Assembly: GCF_015624505.1 (NCBI RefSeq)
Contig: NZ_CP061379.1
Span: 310,001-374,000 of the forward strand
DNA from: Bradyrhizobium commune
GTDB lineage: Bacteria; Pseudomonadota; Alphaproteobacteria; Rhizobiales; Xanthobacteraceae
DNA: 64,000 nucleotides
Direction of reading: 5' to 3'
Part shown: one piece after another, positions 20,422 to 30,021 of the stretch
How positions within the stretch are numbered: position 1 is the first letter of the stretch
How the letters are laid out: every line of letters starts with the position of its first letter
Notes under the pieces: generated by a model
What the model saw: the letters and a program-made list of their open reading frames with translations, nothing else
Told to the model about the DNA's origin: nothing
Databases searched by the model: none
Translations under genes and position numbers: made by a program

Positions 20422-22434
20422 TCAGCGCGGCGGCGTGATGCCGGGCGGGGGGGGCGGCAGCGAGGCCGTGCCGCCGTTGAGCAGCGGCGTGATGCGGCGG
20501 ACGGTGACACGCCGGTTGATGCGGCTCGGCCCGTCGGTCTGCTCCTTGAGGTACTGCCTGCCATAGCCCTGCGACGTCAGGTTCTCCGCGGGCACGCCGA
20601 ATTGCTGGGTCAGCAATTCGGCCGCGGATTGCGCACGGCGATCCGACAGCGACAGATTGTCGACGTCGTTGCCGACCGCGTCGGTGTGTCCCTCAATCAG
20701 GAACACCTCGCGCGGGTTGCGCTGGATCGCACGGTTGAGGCCGTCGGCGATTACTTGCAGCCGCGCGGCCTGGTCCGGCGGGATGGTCCACGATCCCGTT
20801 TCGAAATTGATCGTGTTGATGTCGATGCTCGGCATCGCCATGCGGACATTCGGCGAGTAGCGGATCTCGTCGAGCGAGTAGCGCCGTTCGATCCGCTGGA
20901 CCGGCGGAGCTTCCATGGTTTCGTAGATCACGTCCGGCGACGCCTCCTGGGCGTCGACGATGTAGCGATCATAGGGAATGCTGACGACCGGCGGTGGCAC
21001 GTCGACATAGAAGCCGCCGACCGCGCGCGGATCGCGGTAGCTGTTGTCGATGATGATGATCTCGCGCCCGCCGGGGTCGCGGCGGATGCGCCGCAGCAGC
21101 GAGCCGTCCGGACCGACCACGGTGATCACCTCGCTGCCGTCGGGACGGATCACGACGGTGCGGGTTTCGCCGCCGACGGTCTCGGTGCGGATGTCGCGGG
21201 CGCCGTAGCGGAAGCGATAGAGATCGTTGCCGCGGACATATTCCTGCCCGCCCGGGTCTCGGATGATGATGCGGTCCGGCTCGGTGTAGATGGTGCGGCC
21301 GCCTTCGACGACCTCCTGCCGCTGGTTGCGGTAGTCGGCGATGGTGGCGCCGATCACGGCGCCAGCCACCACGCCTGCGCCGATCGCGAGCGGCGTCAGG
21401 TCACGCTGCTGCGGACGCGGCGGCGGCGGCAAGGGCGCTGCAACGGTCGGCGCGGCGCGGAAGGCCGGCGCAACCGTCGGCGGCGCGTATTGCGCCTTGT
21501 TGGGTGGCGGCGCTGCGGCTGGCGTCGCTGGGACGACAGAGGGCGCCGCGACGCCGGGCGGAGGAGCTGCTGGGCGAGGCAGGGCACCCGCCTGCGGTGC
21601 CGCAGGCGGCGTACCAGCAGCTGGTGCGCCCACAGGCGGCGTTCCACCCTGGCGTCCGGGAGGCGACGTCATCGCACCGCCGGGAGCCGGCGTTGCTGTC
21701 GGGGCCGGGGCGGCACCCGGAGCCGGCGATCCCGCTGCCGGCGGACCGCCGGGACGTCCTGGCGGCGTTGAGCCGGGCGCCGGCGTTGCGGACGGCGCGG
21801 GCGTGGTTGTCGGGGCGGGAGGCGTCGCCGGCCGAGCTGCCGGCGCTGCGGGCGTCGGAGCGGGCGTTGCTGTCGGCGCTGGCGTCGCCGTTGGGAGGGG
21901 CCGTGCGGCAGGGGCCGCCGAAGGCGGCGTGGCGGGCGGCGGAGGTGTTGGCGTGGTGGCCGGACGCGCCGGTGCCGCAGGTGGCGGGGGCGGTGGTGTC
22001 GGCGCGTGCTGCTGCGGAGCCGCAGCCGGCGGCGGCGTGGGTGCCTTGGGTGCGGCGGCCGGTGGGGGCGGAGGCGGCGGAGGTGTCTGATGCGTCGCCG
22101 GCGGCGGCGGTGGAGGCGGCGGCGTCGGACGTGCCGGCGCAGCAGCCGGCGGGGGGGCAGCAGGCGGATGCGGTGGTGCAGCCGCCGGTGGCGGAGCGGT
22201 CGGTGGCTTGGGAGCCGCAGGCGGCGGCGGAGGCGGCGCTGCCGGGCGCGCGGCGGGCGGCGGCCCCTTCGGCGCTTCCTTCGGAGGCTGCTTCGGTTTT
22301 CCGTCAGGGCCTGTCTCTGGCTGGGCCTGCGCGACCACGAGCGGCGGCGCGTTTTGCGCATGCGATGCGGAGCTTGCGAATTGCATCGCGGTCAGAGCCG
22401 TCGTGGCAAGCAGCACGAAACGAAGGTTGGTCAT
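20422..22434 (-). CDS. OmpA-family outer-membrane protein with a long proline/alanine-rich region
   Basis: 670 residues from the ATG at 22434; the 26 extra residues of the longer frame are translated from tandem DNA repeats. A signal peptide (about 1-27, ending SHAQ) is followed by roughly 300 residues of low-complexity Pro/Ala/Thr (PPPPPP, ATPAP and TPAPT runs). A glycine-rich hydrophobic stretch IGAGVVAGAVIGATIADY comes next, then a beta-like YXVDGG region. The C-terminal OmpA/MotB peptidoglycan-binding domain has NFETGSW, IEGHTDAVGN, LSDRRAQSAA and GYGRQ. It probably links the outer membrane to the wall. Five 16-bp repeats lie just upstream. Confidence 0.88.
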   Translation of the reverse strand: MTNLRFVLLATTALTAMQFASSASHAQNAPPLVVAQAQPETGPDGKPKQPPKEAPKGPPPAARPAAPPPPPPAAPKPPTAPPPAAAPPHPPAAPPPAAAPARPTPPPPPPPPATHQTPPPPPPPPAAAPKAPTPPPAAAPQQHAPTPPPPPPAAPARPATTPTPPPPATPPSAAPAARPLPTATPAPTATPAPTPAAPAARPATPPAPTTTPAPSATPAPGSTPPGRPGGPPAAGSPAPGAAPAPTATPAPGGAMTSPPGRQGGTPPVGAPAAGTPPAAPQAGALPRPAAPPPGVAAPSVVPATPAAAPPPNKAQYAPPTVAPAFRAAPTVAAPLPPPPRPQQRDLTPLAIGAGVVAGAVIGATIADYRNQRQEVVEGGRTIYTEPDRIIIRDPGGQEYVRGNDLYRFRYGARDIRTETVGGETRTVVIRPDGSEVITVVGPDGSLLRRIRRDPGGREIIIIDNSYRDPRAVGGFYVDVPPPVVSIPYDRYIVDAQEASPDVIYETMEAPPVQRIERRYSLDEIRYSPNVRMAMPSIDINTINFETGSWTIPPDQAARLQVIADGLNRAIQRNPREVFLIEGHTDAVGNDVDNLSLSDRRAQSAAELLTQQFGVPAENLTSQGYGRQYLKEQTDGPSRINRRVTVRRITPLLNGGTASLPPPPPGITPPR

Positions 22435-22459
22435 GATGGTGAACTTCCCCGGAAGGTTC

Positions 22460-22539
22460 TTTGACGAAGTCGCGGTTTGACGAAGTGGTGGTTCAGCTAA
22501 GTCTTGGTTCAACGAAGTCTTGGTTCAACGAAGTCTAGT
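22460..22539. repeat. Five 16-bp imperfect direct repeats upstream of the OmpA-like gene
   Basis: Reading the plus strand, five consecutive 16-mers are seen: TTTGACGAAGTCGCGG, TTTGACGAAGTGGTGG, TTCAGCTAAGTCTTGG, TTCAACGAAGTCTTGG and TTCAACGAAGTCTAGT. The array ends 26 bp before the ATG of the OmpA-like gene and so lies in its leader or promoter. A 16-bp period cannot keep a reading frame, which argues against coding. Confidence 0.85.
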
Positions 22540-22643
22540 GATGAACAGCTACGCGTTGGGCCGCATTGTGGCGGGCAAAGAGGCTGCGGCCCGATATATT
22601 TCTGCACGCAAATCACGTCACGACGGCAACGTTCATTGCGCAT

Positions 22644-22937
22644 TCAGACGCAGGTTGCAATCGCCTCACATGGGATCATTCGCTTCGTCTGCGATATCCG
22701 CGATCCCACAGCGGAAATCGCATCCGTTGCGGGATTCGGCGTGAGCGGTCCGCTCGGACCGCGCGACGGAATCTCTTCAGGCGTATGGCCCGGCAATTCA
22801 TCGGGCCGTGGTGGCGAACCGGGCTCGCGCACCGGTGGCGCGATGTCGGGCTGCGGATTGCCCGGCGGAATGCCGGGCGGCGGCTCGGTGGGGGTCCCCG
22901 GTGTTGCCGGCGGTATCTCGGGCGGTTCGATCGGCAT
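22644..22937 (-). CDS. Small proline/glutamate-rich protein, uncertain
   Basis: 97 codons. The first 65 residues are a repetitive Pro-rich run (EPPEIPPATPG, EPPPGIPPGNP, RPDELPGHTPEEIP), a composition often seen in tiny alphaproteobacterial proteins. The last 30 residues lose this character, so a frameshift or chance extension at the 3' end is possible. No good ribosome site precedes the ATG. It lies between the VOC remnant and the OmpA-like gene on the same strand. Function unknown. Confidence 0.45.
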   Translation of the reverse strand: MPIEPPEIPPATPGTPTEPPPGIPPGNPQPDIAPPVREPGSPPRPDELPGHTPEEIPSRGPSGPLTPNPATDAISAVGSRISQTKRMIPCEAIATCV

Positions 22938-23010
22938 TCGGCATCATCGAGATCAATTGTCTGGAGAACGACAACGATGATGCCGCGTCGATGTTCCGCG
23001 TCGCGACGTC

Positions 23011-23280
23011 CTATTCGGGCGCATGGCAGACGGCTTCGATGTTGTGTCCATCGGGATCGAGCACGAAGGCGCCGTAGTCGTTCGGATGATAATGCGGGCG
23101 GATGCCGGGCGGCCCGTTGTCGCGGCCGCCGGCTGCCATCGCCGCCTTGTAGAACGCATCCACCGTGGCGCGGTCTTTTGCCGCAATCGCAACATGCACC
23201 GGCTTGTTCATCGCGCCTTCGCCGCCGATCCAGAAATCCGCGACAGGAACGTATTGCTCCGCGTCTTGCGCGCGATCGCA
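23011..23280 (-). pseudogene. Remnant of a VOC/glyoxalase-family protein (C-terminal half only)
   Basis: From the ATG at 23211 a 66-residue frame reads HVAIAAKDRATVDAFYKAA, GIRPHYHPNDYGAFVLDPDGHNIE and ends CHAPE, the second half of a one-domain VOC protein of about 125 residues. The same frame stays VOC-like upstream of that ATG (QYVPVADFWIGGEGA), then hits a stop near 23290. The N-terminal half is missing; in its place is the 3' end of the FkbM gene, which overlaps this frame. A deletion or insertion junction therefore lies near 23250-23290. Half of the metal-binding set would be lost. Confidence 0.7.
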
Positions 23281-24092
23281 AAGCCGCGCGCGACCATGTC
23301 AGCAATACAATCATCCCGCCATTCGTTTTGTGACAGATGCTCGATCACGACTGCACGCGGCCACAGCGATTGCGGCGCATCGCGGAAGAAGCCGATCAGC
23401 ACGCGATCCTCAAAGCCTTCAACGTCGATCTTGAGCGAATCGACGTTGGCAATGCCGGCCTCGTCGAGAATGCGCGTCAGCCGCAACGACGGCACCTTGA
23501 TCGCATCAGTGCTGGCCGTGCCGGTGACGACATGGGTGGCGCCGAGATTGCCGCCGCCGCTCTCGATCATCAATTCGCCGTCGCTGTCGCCGGCGGCGGC
23601 CTGCACCAGGCGCACCTGCGTCGCTTTCGATGCCGCGTGGTTGAAGGACAGCCGTCCAAAGGTCATCGGATGCGGCTCGATCGCAACCACCTTGCCGGCG
23701 GACCCGACCTGGCGCGCCATCACCAGCGCAAACGTGCCGACATTGGCGCCGACGTCGACGAAGACGCCGCCGGCCGGCGTGTGCTGGCGCAGGAAGTCGA
23801 GCTCGTCGAGATTGTAATCCGGATTGAACAACGCGCCGCGCTCGGTCGCACTGCCCTGGTGATAGAAGCGGAACGAGGCGCCCTGATACTGCACGTCGAC
23901 CGGGCCGCCGCGCATCAGATTGACCAGCCGCGACATCCAGGGCCGGAACGCGCCGCGCTTCAGCCGCGAGCCTTGTGTCAGGCGAATGACCGCAGCCTGC
24001 GCCGCATTCGGCGCAAACGCGCCGAACGGCGCGGACGAAGGGGCGTTGTCGGGCGTCAAGCAGGCGATCCTCGTTGCAAGCGGCGCATGCAT
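23208..24092 (-). CDS. FkbM-family methyltransferase
   Basis: 294 residues. The SAM-binding motif I is FVDVGANVGTFALVMAR (starting at 111), followed by VVAIEPHP, and an FkbM-type LKIDVEGFEDRVLIG motif lies near 218-232. Such enzymes typically O-methylate sugars or secondary metabolites. The first 60 residues are variable. The C-terminal 15-20 residues (SRISGSAAKAR) are read from DNA that in another frame encodes the middle of a VOC protein, so the natural C-terminus may have been altered by the junction. No other glycan gene is adjacent. Confidence 0.85.
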   Translation of the reverse strand: MHAPLATRIACLTPDNAPSSAPFGAFAPNAAQAAVIRLTQGSRLKRGAFRPWMSRLVNLMRGGPVDVQYQGASFRFYHQGSATERGALFNPDYNLDELDFLRQHTPAGGVFVDVGANVGTFALVMARQVGSAGKVVAIEPHPMTFGRLSFNHAASKATQVRLVQAAAGDSDGELMIESGGGNLGATHVVTGTASTDAIKVPSLRLTRILDEAGIANVDSLKIDVEGFEDRVLIGFFRDAPQSLWPRAVVIEHLSQNEWRDDCIADMVARGFAIARKTRSNTFLSRISGSAAKAR

Positions 24093-24134
24093 AGCCGGTT
24101 TTTGCCGGGGACTCCAATCTTCACGAGAGATCTG

Positions 24135-24221
24135 TAGTCCGGATGGAGCGCGGCGAAATCCGGGTTTGTGTCCGCAGGTGGTAGACTTTCCCGGATTACG
24201 CTTCCGCTCGATCCGGGCTAC
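24135..24221. repeat. Palindromic repeat, TAGTCCGGATGGAGCG type, copy 2
   Basis: Same family as 20278-20361: TAGTCCGGATGGAGCG at the left, CGATCCGGGCTA at the right, with inner ATCCGGG / CCCGGAT arms and a longer central loop. It separates the FkbM gene from the stop of the sensor kinase gene, both on the minus strand. Confidence 0.75.
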
Positions 24222-24230
24222 GTGACCGGC

Positions 24231-26369
24231 CTATTCCGCAGCGCCGTCGCGCACGCGCCGCGGCCGCGCGGCGCGATGCAGGACGCGCGAGAGCTCCTCG
24301 ATGGAGTAGGGCTTTTGCACGAGGTCGCAGCCGAGGCTCCCCTGTTGCGCCAGGGCCTGGCTGTAGCCCGTGGTCAGCACGACCGGCACGCCGATGCTGC
24401 GATCGCGGATCGCCTGTGCGAGATCGAGCCCGGTCATGCCCGGCATCACCACGTCCGAGAACACGACATCGAAGCGATCCGCATCCACGGTCAGCTCGGC
24501 GAACGCGTCGGTGGCGTTGTCGACGAGCGTGATGCTGTAGCCGAGCTCGGTCAGGCCGTCGGCGGCGAAATTGCCGAGCTCGATATTGTCCTCGACCACC
24601 AGCACCGACATGCCGCTGCCGGCGACCGCCGGTGCGGTGTTTGGCGCCTGCCGCTGCGGCAGCAGATCTGCCGGCACGCGCGGCAGATAGAGCGCGAAGG
24701 TGCTGCCCTGCCCGACCGCGCTTTCGACCGTCACCTCGCCGCCGGACTGACGGGCGAACCCGAACACCTGCGACAGGCCGAGACCGGTCCCCGCGCCGAC
24801 CTGCTTGGTGGTGAAGAACGGCTCGAAGATGCGTCCAAGTCGCGCGGCCGGAATACCGACGCCGGTGTCGCTGACGGTAATGCTGACGAAACCATGGCTT
24901 CCTGCGAGATGCGTCAGCGTCTCCGGAACGTTCGTCGCAGCCTGCACCGTGAAGTTGATCCGGCCCTTGCCCTGCATGGCGTCGCGCGCATTGGTCGCCA
25001 TGTTGATCAGCGCCGTCTCGAACTGGCCGGCATCGGCATTCACGAGGCAGGGCTCCGCTGGCAGCCGCATGATGATCTCGATGCCGGGACCGAGCAGCGT
25101 GGCGAGCATGTCGCGCAGCGACTGGATCCGTTCGCCGACGTTGAACACCTCCGGCTTCAGGGGTTGCCGGCGCGCGAAGGCCAGGAGCTGCGACGTCAAT
25201 TTGGCGGCGCGCGCGACCGCGTCCGCAATCGCAGTGATATAGCGCTGGCGCCGCTCCTCGCTCAGTTGCGGCCGGTTCAACAAATCGACGGAGGCGCGGA
25301 TCACGGTGAGGAGGTTGTTGAAGTCGTGCGCGACGCCGCCGGTGAGCTGGCCCAGCGCCTCCAGGCGCTGGCTGTGCTTGAGCGCCTCCTCGGCCTCGCG
25401 CCGCTTGGCAGCTTCGAGCTGGAGATGCTGGGTGCGCCGGAAGGCGAAGGCGAGCAGCAGAAACAGCAGCGCGGTCGCGGGAATGCCGAACACCAGATGC
25501 TGGCCGATGGTGCCGAGCCAGCGTGCGCGGATGGCGGAGGTCTCCAGCCCCGCGCTGACATAGATCGGATACTCGGCGATGCGCCTGTAGCCGATGCGCC
25601 GCTCGATCCCGTCCGACGGCCAGGCGATCGTCATCAGGCCGTGCTCGGGACTGGCCGCGATTTTCTGGCCGACCGGTCCGCCTGGGTCGAGCTGGAAATC
25701 GCGATCGAGCCGCGGGAAATGCGCGATCACCACGCCGTCGGCGCGTCCCATCGCGAAGAAGCTGCCGGGATCGGACCCGATCCTGGCGTAAAAGCTCTCG
25801 AAATATTCCGGCAGGACCGACGCCTGAATCACGCCGATGAAGCTGCCGTCGTCGGAGGAGCGGCGGCGGCTCACGCCGAAGAAGCGCGCACCCTGATAGG
25901 GCGGGCGCGGCGTCAGCGAGGCGCCGATGAAGGTGCCGATGCTCTGGTCGACATGGGCATAGAAATAGTCACGGTCCGCAAAACTCTGATCCGGCGGCGG
26001 CGAGGCGAGGCTGTTGACCAGCGATTTTCCGTTCGCATCGAAGATCCAGGCGGATTTGAGCTGCGGTAGCGAATCGGCGAGCTGCTTCAGGCGCTGGTGC
26101 AGCACAGGTTCGCGCGCCCGGATGACCTCGTCGGGCAGGCCGCGCACGACCTCGTTGAGCTCGGCGAGGCTGCGGTCGATGGTCTCGAACACCTTGAGCG
26201 CATGCTCATGCGCGACGTCGAGCGTGCGCTCGATCTCGCGATCGGCAATGTCCAGCGTCGAGGTATAGGAGATCGTGGCGGCGATGGCGAACAGCGCAAT
26301 TGGCAGCGCCAGGGATGCAGCCATCATCCACTGCAACAGTCTCAGCGAGTTGCGTTGTGCGCCCTGCAC
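24231..26369 (-). CDS. Hybrid sensor histidine kinase / receiver protein
   Basis: 712 residues. Two transmembrane segments (about 15-35 and 292-312) flank a periplasmic sensor region of about 255 residues of Cache-like character. The HisKA region has [11 protein letters not shown] with the phosphorylated His. The ATP-binding domain shows [10 protein letters not shown] (N box), [10 protein letters not shown] and [11 protein letters not shown]-terminal receiver follows (VVEDN, phosphoacceptor Asp in [14 protein letters not shown] and QKPY). No DNA-binding partner is adjacent, so the phosphorelay target is elsewhere. The ligand is unknown. Confidence 0.93.
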   Translation of the reverse strand: MQGAQRNSLRLLQWMMAASLALPIALFAIAATISYTSTLDIADREIERTLDVAHEHALKVFETIDRSLAELNEVVRGLPDEVIRAREPVLHQRLKQLADSLPQLKSAWIFDANGKSLVNSLASPPPDQSFADRDYFYAHVDQSIGTFIGASLTPRPPYQGARFFGVSRRRSSDDGSFIGVIQASVLPEYFESFYARIGSDPGSFFAMGRADGVVIAHFPRLDRDFQLDPGGPVGQKIAASPEHGLMTIAWPSDGIERRIGYRRIAEYPIYVSAGLETSAIRARWLGTIGQHLVFGIPATALLFLLLAFAFRRTQHLQLEAAKRREAEEALKHSQRLEALGQLTGGVAHDFNNLLTVIRASVDLLNRPQLSEERRQRYITAIADAVARAAKLTSQLLAFARRQPLKPEVFNVGERIQSLRDMLATLLGPGIEIIMRLPAEPCLVNADAGQFETALINMATNARDAMQGKGRINFTVQAATNVPETLTHLAGSHGFVSITVSDTGVGIPAARLGRIFEPFFTTKQVGAGTGLGLSQVFGFARQSGGEVTVESAVGQGSTFALYLPRVPADLLPQRQAPNTAPAVAGSGMSVLVVEDNIELGNFAADGLTELGYSITLVDNATDAFAELTVDADRFDVVFSDVVMPGMTGLDLAQAIRDRSIGVPVVLTTGYSQALAQQGSLGCDLVQKPYSIEELSRVLHRAARPRRVRDGAAE

Positions 26370-26520
26370 GGTCGCTCCGGTCCCCCGCCGGAAAGCTTAC
26401 TAGAATTTCGCGCCGGGAAGGAAGCGGCTTATGCGCGGAACCGGAGGTTGCAATATGTCAGATCGCGCGTGAGCGGCAAGCTAGATAAATTCTACTGAAA
26501 TTGAAGCCAGTTGTAGAATG

Positions 26521-26541
26521 CCCCGGCCGTTCGGGCCGGGG
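26521..26541 (-). terminator. GC-rich hairpin after the sdh operon
   Basis: CCCCGGCC (26521-26528) and GGCCGGGG (26534-26541) form a perfect 8-bp stem with a 5-base loop, 20 bp after the sdhB stop. There is no T-run on the minus strand, so it is a weak terminator or an mRNA 3' stabiliser. Confidence 0.45.
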
Positions 26542-26560
26542 GTCGAAGCATGAATGGCGC

Positions 26561-27343
26561 CTAGACCTGCCGCTCGACCATCTTGAGCTTGAGCTCGGCG
26601 ATGGCTTCGGCCGGGTTGAGGCCCTTCGGGCAGGCCTTGGCGCAGTTCATGATGGTGTGGCAGCGATAGAGCCGGAACGGGTCCTCGAGATCGTCGAGCC
26701 GTTCGCCGGTGGCTTCATCACGGGAGTCCGAGACCCAGCGGTTGGCCTGGAGCAGGGCGGCGGGACCGAGATAGCGGTCGCTGTTCCACCAATAGCTCGG
26801 GCACGAGGTCGAGCAGCAGGCGCAGAGAATGCACTCGTAGAGGCCGTCGAGCTTCTCGCGGTCCTCGTGGCTCTGGCGCCATTCCTTCTGCGGCGTCGGC
26901 GAGGTCGTCTTCAGCCAGGGTTCGACCGAGGCATACTGCGCATAGAAGTTGGTGAGGTCGGGGACGAGGTCCTTCACCACCGGCTGGTGCGGCAGTGGAT
27001 TGATCTTCACCGCGCCGTCCTTGACGTCGTGCATCGAGCGGGTGCAGGCGAGCGTGTTCTGGCCGTCGATGTTCATGGCGCAGGAGCCGCAGACGCCTTC
27101 GCGGCAGGAGCGGCGGAAGGTCAGCGACGGATCGATGTGGTTCTTGATCCAGATCAGGCCGTCCAGCACCATCGGGCCGCAATCATGGGTGTCGACGTAA
27201 TAGGTGTCGACGCTCGGATTCTTGCCGTCGTCCGGATTCCAGCGATAGACGCGGAATTCGCGAAGCTCGGTCGCGCCCGCGGGCTTCGGCCAGGTCTTGC
27301 CGCCGGTGATCTTGGAGTTCTTCGGAAGTGCGAATTCAACCAT
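26561..27343 (-). CDS. sdhB: Succinate dehydrogenase iron-sulfur subunit
   Basis: 260 residues. SdhB carries electrons from FAD to the membrane quinone site of complex II. The [2Fe-2S] ligands are in [15 protein letters not shown]...C, the [4Fe-4S] in [12 protein letters not shown], and the [3Fe-4S] in [14 protein letters not shown]. The ATG is at 27343, 24 bp after the sdhA stop, making it the last gene of sdhCDAB. The length and domain order are normal. Confidence 0.97.
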   Translation of the reverse strand: MVEFALPKNSKITGGKTWPKPAGATELREFRVYRWNPDDGKNPSVDTYYVDTHDCGPMVLDGLIWIKNHIDPSLTFRRSCREGVCGSCAMNIDGQNTLACTRSMHDVKDGAVKINPLPHQPVVKDLVPDLTNFYAQYASVEPWLKTTSPTPQKEWRQSHEDREKLDGLYECILCACCSTSCPSYWWNSDRYLGPAALLQANRWVSDSRDEATGERLDDLEDPFRLYRCHTIMNCAKACPKGLNPAEAIAELKLKMVERQV

Positions 27344-27367
27344 TCGATTCAGGCCTTCGCTGTTCGA

Positions 27368-29218
27368 TCAATACACGCGCGCTTTGGGCGGGATGTACTG
27401 CACGTCGTTGGTCATGGTGTAGTCGTGAACCGGGCGGTACTCGATCTTGACCTTGCCGTTGTCATCGAGCCAGGCCAGCGTGTGCTTCATCCAGTTCTTG
27501 TCGTCGCGCGCCGAGAAATCCTCGCGGGCATGCGCACCGCGGCTCTCGGTGCGGTTGGCGGCGGAATCCATCGTCACCACCGCCTGCGAGATCAGATTGT
27601 CGAACTCGAGCGTCTCGATCAGGTCGGAATTCCACACCAGCGAGCGGTCGGACACGGCGATGTCGGTGATGCCGCTGTGGACCTTCTCGATCAGGTTCTG
27701 GCCTTCGCTCAAGACTTCGCCGGTGCGGAACACCGCGCAATTGTTCTGCATCACGTGCTGCATGCCTTCGCGCAGCTTCGCGGTCGGCGTGCCGCCCGAG
27801 GCGTAGCGGTAATGGTCGAGGCGGCCGAGCGCGAGCTCGGACGAGTTCGCCGGCAGCTCGGGCTGACTGGCGTTCGGCGTCAGCTTCTCGGCGAGACGCA
27901 GCGCCGCGGCGCGGCCGAACACGACGAGGTCGATCAGCGAGTTGGAGCCGAGGCGGTTGGCGCCGTGCACGGAGACGCAGGCGGCTTCGCCGATCGCCAT
28001 CAGGCCTGGAATGATGGCGTTGTCGTCGCCGTCCTTCTTGGTCAGCACTTCGCCGTGATAGTTCGTCGGGATGCCGCCCATGTTGTAGTGCACGGTCGGC
28101 ACGATCGGGATCGGCTCGCGCGTCACGTCGACATTGGCGAAGATCTTGGCGGATTCGGAGATGCCCGGCAGCCGCTCGGCGAGCACCGCGGGATCGAGAT
28201 GGTCGAGATGAAGGAAGATGTGATCCTTCTTCTTGCCGACGCCGCGGCCTTCGCGGATCTCGATGGTCATCGCGCGCGAGACGACGTCGCGCGAGGCCAG
28301 ATCCTTTGCGGAAGGCGCGTAGCGCTCCATGAAACGCTCGCCCTCGGAGTTGACGAGATAGCCGCCCTCGCCGCGCGCGCCTTCGGTGACGAGACAGCCC
28401 GAGCCGTAGATGCCGGTCGGGTGGAACTGCACGAACTCCATGTCCTGCATCGGCAGGCCGGCGCGCAGCACCATGCCGCCGCCGTCACCGGTGCAGGTGT
28501 GGGCCGAGGTGCAGGAGGCATAGGCGCGGCCGTAGCCGCCAGTGGCCAGAATCACGGTCTGGGCGCGGAAGCGATGCAGCGTGCCGTCGTCGAGCTTGAG
28601 CGCGATGACGCCGCGGCAGGTGCCCTGGTCGTCCATGATCAGGTCGATGGCGAAGAACTCGATGAAGAACTCGGCCGCGTGGCGCAGCGACTGGCCGTAC
28701 ATCGTGTGCAGCATGGCGTGGCCGGTGCGATCGGCGGCGGCGCAGGTACGCTGCGCCTGGCTCTTGCCGAACTCGGTGGTCATGCCGCCGAACGGGCGCT
28801 GGTAGATCTTGCCGTCCTCGGTACGCGAGAACGGCACGCCCCAATGTTCGAGCTCGTAGACCGCCTCGGGCGCGTTGCGCACCATGTATTCGATCGCGTC
28901 CTGATCGCCGAGCCAGTCCGACCCCTTCACGGTGTCGTACATGTGCCAGCGCCAGTCATCCTTGTGCATGTTGCCGAGCGAAGCCGAGATGCCACCCTGC
29001 GCCGCCACCGTGTGAGAACGGGTCGGAAACACTTTTGTGATGCAGGCGGTGCGCAGGCCAGCCTCGCTGCAACCGACCACGGCGCGCAGGCCGGCGCCGC
29101 CGGCGCCGACAACGACGACGTCATAGGTGTGGTCTTCGATCGGATAGGCTTTTCCATTGGTGGCGGGAGCGCCGTTGCCCTTGCCATTCGTCTCGGCGGC
29201 CGATGTTCCGGTGGCCAT
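27368..29218 (-). CDS. sdhA: Succinate dehydrogenase flavoprotein subunit
   Basis: 616 residues. SdhA oxidises succinate to fumarate at a covalently bound FAD. The FAD-binding [12 protein letters not shown] motif is near 35-47, the covalent His is H69 in [10 protein letters not shown], and the substrate region includes HPTGIYGSG. The first 25 residues (Gly/Asn/Thr-rich) are an extension before the dinucleotide fold. It lies 3 bp after the sdhD stop and 24 bp before sdhB. Confidence 0.97.
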   Translation of the reverse strand: MATGTSAAETNGKGNGAPATNGKAYPIEDHTYDVVVVGAGGAGLRAVVGCSEAGLRTACITKVFPTRSHTVAAQGGISASLGNMHKDDWRWHMYDTVKGSDWLGDQDAIEYMVRNAPEAVYELEHWGVPFSRTEDGKIYQRPFGGMTTEFGKSQAQRTCAAADRTGHAMLHTMYGQSLRHAAEFFIEFFAIDLIMDDQGTCRGVIALKLDDGTLHRFRAQTVILATGGYGRAYASCTSAHTCTGDGGGMVLRAGLPMQDMEFVQFHPTGIYGSGCLVTEGARGEGGYLVNSEGERFMERYAPSAKDLASRDVVSRAMTIEIREGRGVGKKKDHIFLHLDHLDPAVLAERLPGISESAKIFANVDVTREPIPIVPTVHYNMGGIPTNYHGEVLTKKDGDDNAIIPGLMAIGEAACVSVHGANRLGSNSLIDLVVFGRAAALRLAEKLTPNASQPELPANSSELALGRLDHYRYASGGTPTAKLREGMQHVMQNNCAVFRTGEVLSEGQNLIEKVHSGITDIAVSDRSLVWNSDLIETLEFDNLISQAVVTMDSAANRTESRGAHAREDFSARDDKNWMKHTLAWLDDNGKVKIEYRPVHDYTMTNDVQYIPPKARVY

Positions 29219-29221
29219 GGC

Positions 29222-29626
29222 TTACACTCCGGATGAAAGCTTCAGGATCGCATAGGTCGAGGCGAGTGCCACGGCGATCGCGAAGAAATTGTTGAGCATG
29301 ATCGAGACGAGCTTCAGCTTCTCGTTATGGACGTAGTCCTCGATCACGACCTGCATGCCGATCTTCATGTGCCAGGCGCAGGCGAAGATGAACAGCAGCA
29401 GGATCACGGCGACGGGCAGCGAAGAGAGGATCTGCGCAGCGCCGACCTGGTTGCGGCCGAGCAGGATCATGACGATCACCAGTGCCGGGATCATCAGCAG
29501 GGTCATCGCGACGGCGGTGATGCGCTGACGCCAGAAATCGGACGTGCCGGAATGGGCCGCGCCAAGATTGCGGACGCGGCCGAGCGGGGTGCGCATGCTG
29601 CGCTTCGGCAAGTCGGTTGCGCTCAT
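29222..29626 (-). CDS. sdhD: Succinate dehydrogenase membrane anchor subunit
   Basis: 134 residues with three transmembrane helices and the typical opening LGRVRNLGAAHSGTSDFW. It anchors the SdhAB dimer and helps form the haem b and quinone sites. The ATG overlaps the sdhC stop by 4 bp (29623-29626), and sdhA follows after 3 bp. Alphaproteobacterial SdhD proteins have this size. Confidence 0.93.
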   Translation of the reverse strand: MSATDLPKRSMRTPLGRVRNLGAAHSGTSDFWRQRITAVAMTLLMIPALVIVMILLGRNQVGAAQILSSLPVAVILLLFIFACAWHMKIGMQVVIEDYVHNEKLKLVSIMLNNFFAIAVALASTYAILKLSSGV

Positions 29627-30021
29627 CGTCCACCTCCGATCATGTAGGCGATGATCCAGATCAGCACCGTCAGCACGATGCCGCCGATCAGCGCGCCCCA
29701 GGTCAGGGCCTCGCGCTCATTGGCCTTGAAGCCGTAGCCGAGGTCCCAGACGAAGTGCCGGATGCCGCTCAACATATGGTGCATCAGCGCCCAGGTGTAG
29801 CCGAACACGATCAGGCGCCCGATGATGCTGCCGGTGAAGGCCTGGACGTTGGCGTAGGCGGCGGGGCCGGAGGCGGCTGCGACCAGCCACCAGACCAGCA
29901 GCAGGGTTCCAACATAAAGGGCGATACCGGTGGCACGGTGGACGATGGACAGCGCCATCGTCAGCGTCCAGCGGTAGACTTGCATGTGTGGTGAAAGCGG
30001 TCGTTCGATCCGTGCGGTCAT
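29623..30021 (-). CDS. sdhC: Succinate dehydrogenase cytochrome b556 subunit
   Basis: 132 residues, three transmembrane helices. It starts with RPLSPHMQVYRW, the SdhC opening, and contains HHMLSGIRHFVWDLG, where a haem-ligand histidine is expected. It is the first gene of sdhCDAB, and a 4-bp overlap couples it to sdhD. The 403 bp upstream must contain the operon promoter, but no clear -35/-10 pair was recognised. Confidence 0.95.
   Translation of the reverse strand: MTARIERPLSPHMQVYRWTLTMALSIVHRATGIALYVGTLLLVWWLVAAASGPAAYANVQAFTGSIIGRLIVFGYTWALMHHMLSGIRHFVWDLGYGFKANEREALTWGALIGGIVLTVLIWIIAYMIGGGR

Noticed and set aside
21504..22436. Gly/Ala-rich and Arg-rich frames on both strands across the OmpA-like gene
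   Set aside because: They are other-frame readings of the proline codon repeats; only the frame with a signal peptide and an OmpA domain is coherent.
22460..22539. Possible CRISPR array
   Set aside because: The repeats are contiguous 16-mers with no spacers, and no cas gene is present.
24168..26069. 633-codon plus-strand open frame
   Set aside because: Antisense shadow of the hybrid sensor kinase gene.
26501..29236. 911-codon plus-strand open frame
   Set aside because: Antisense to sdhB and sdhA, whose motifs are complete; no ribosome site or recognisable domain on the plus strand.
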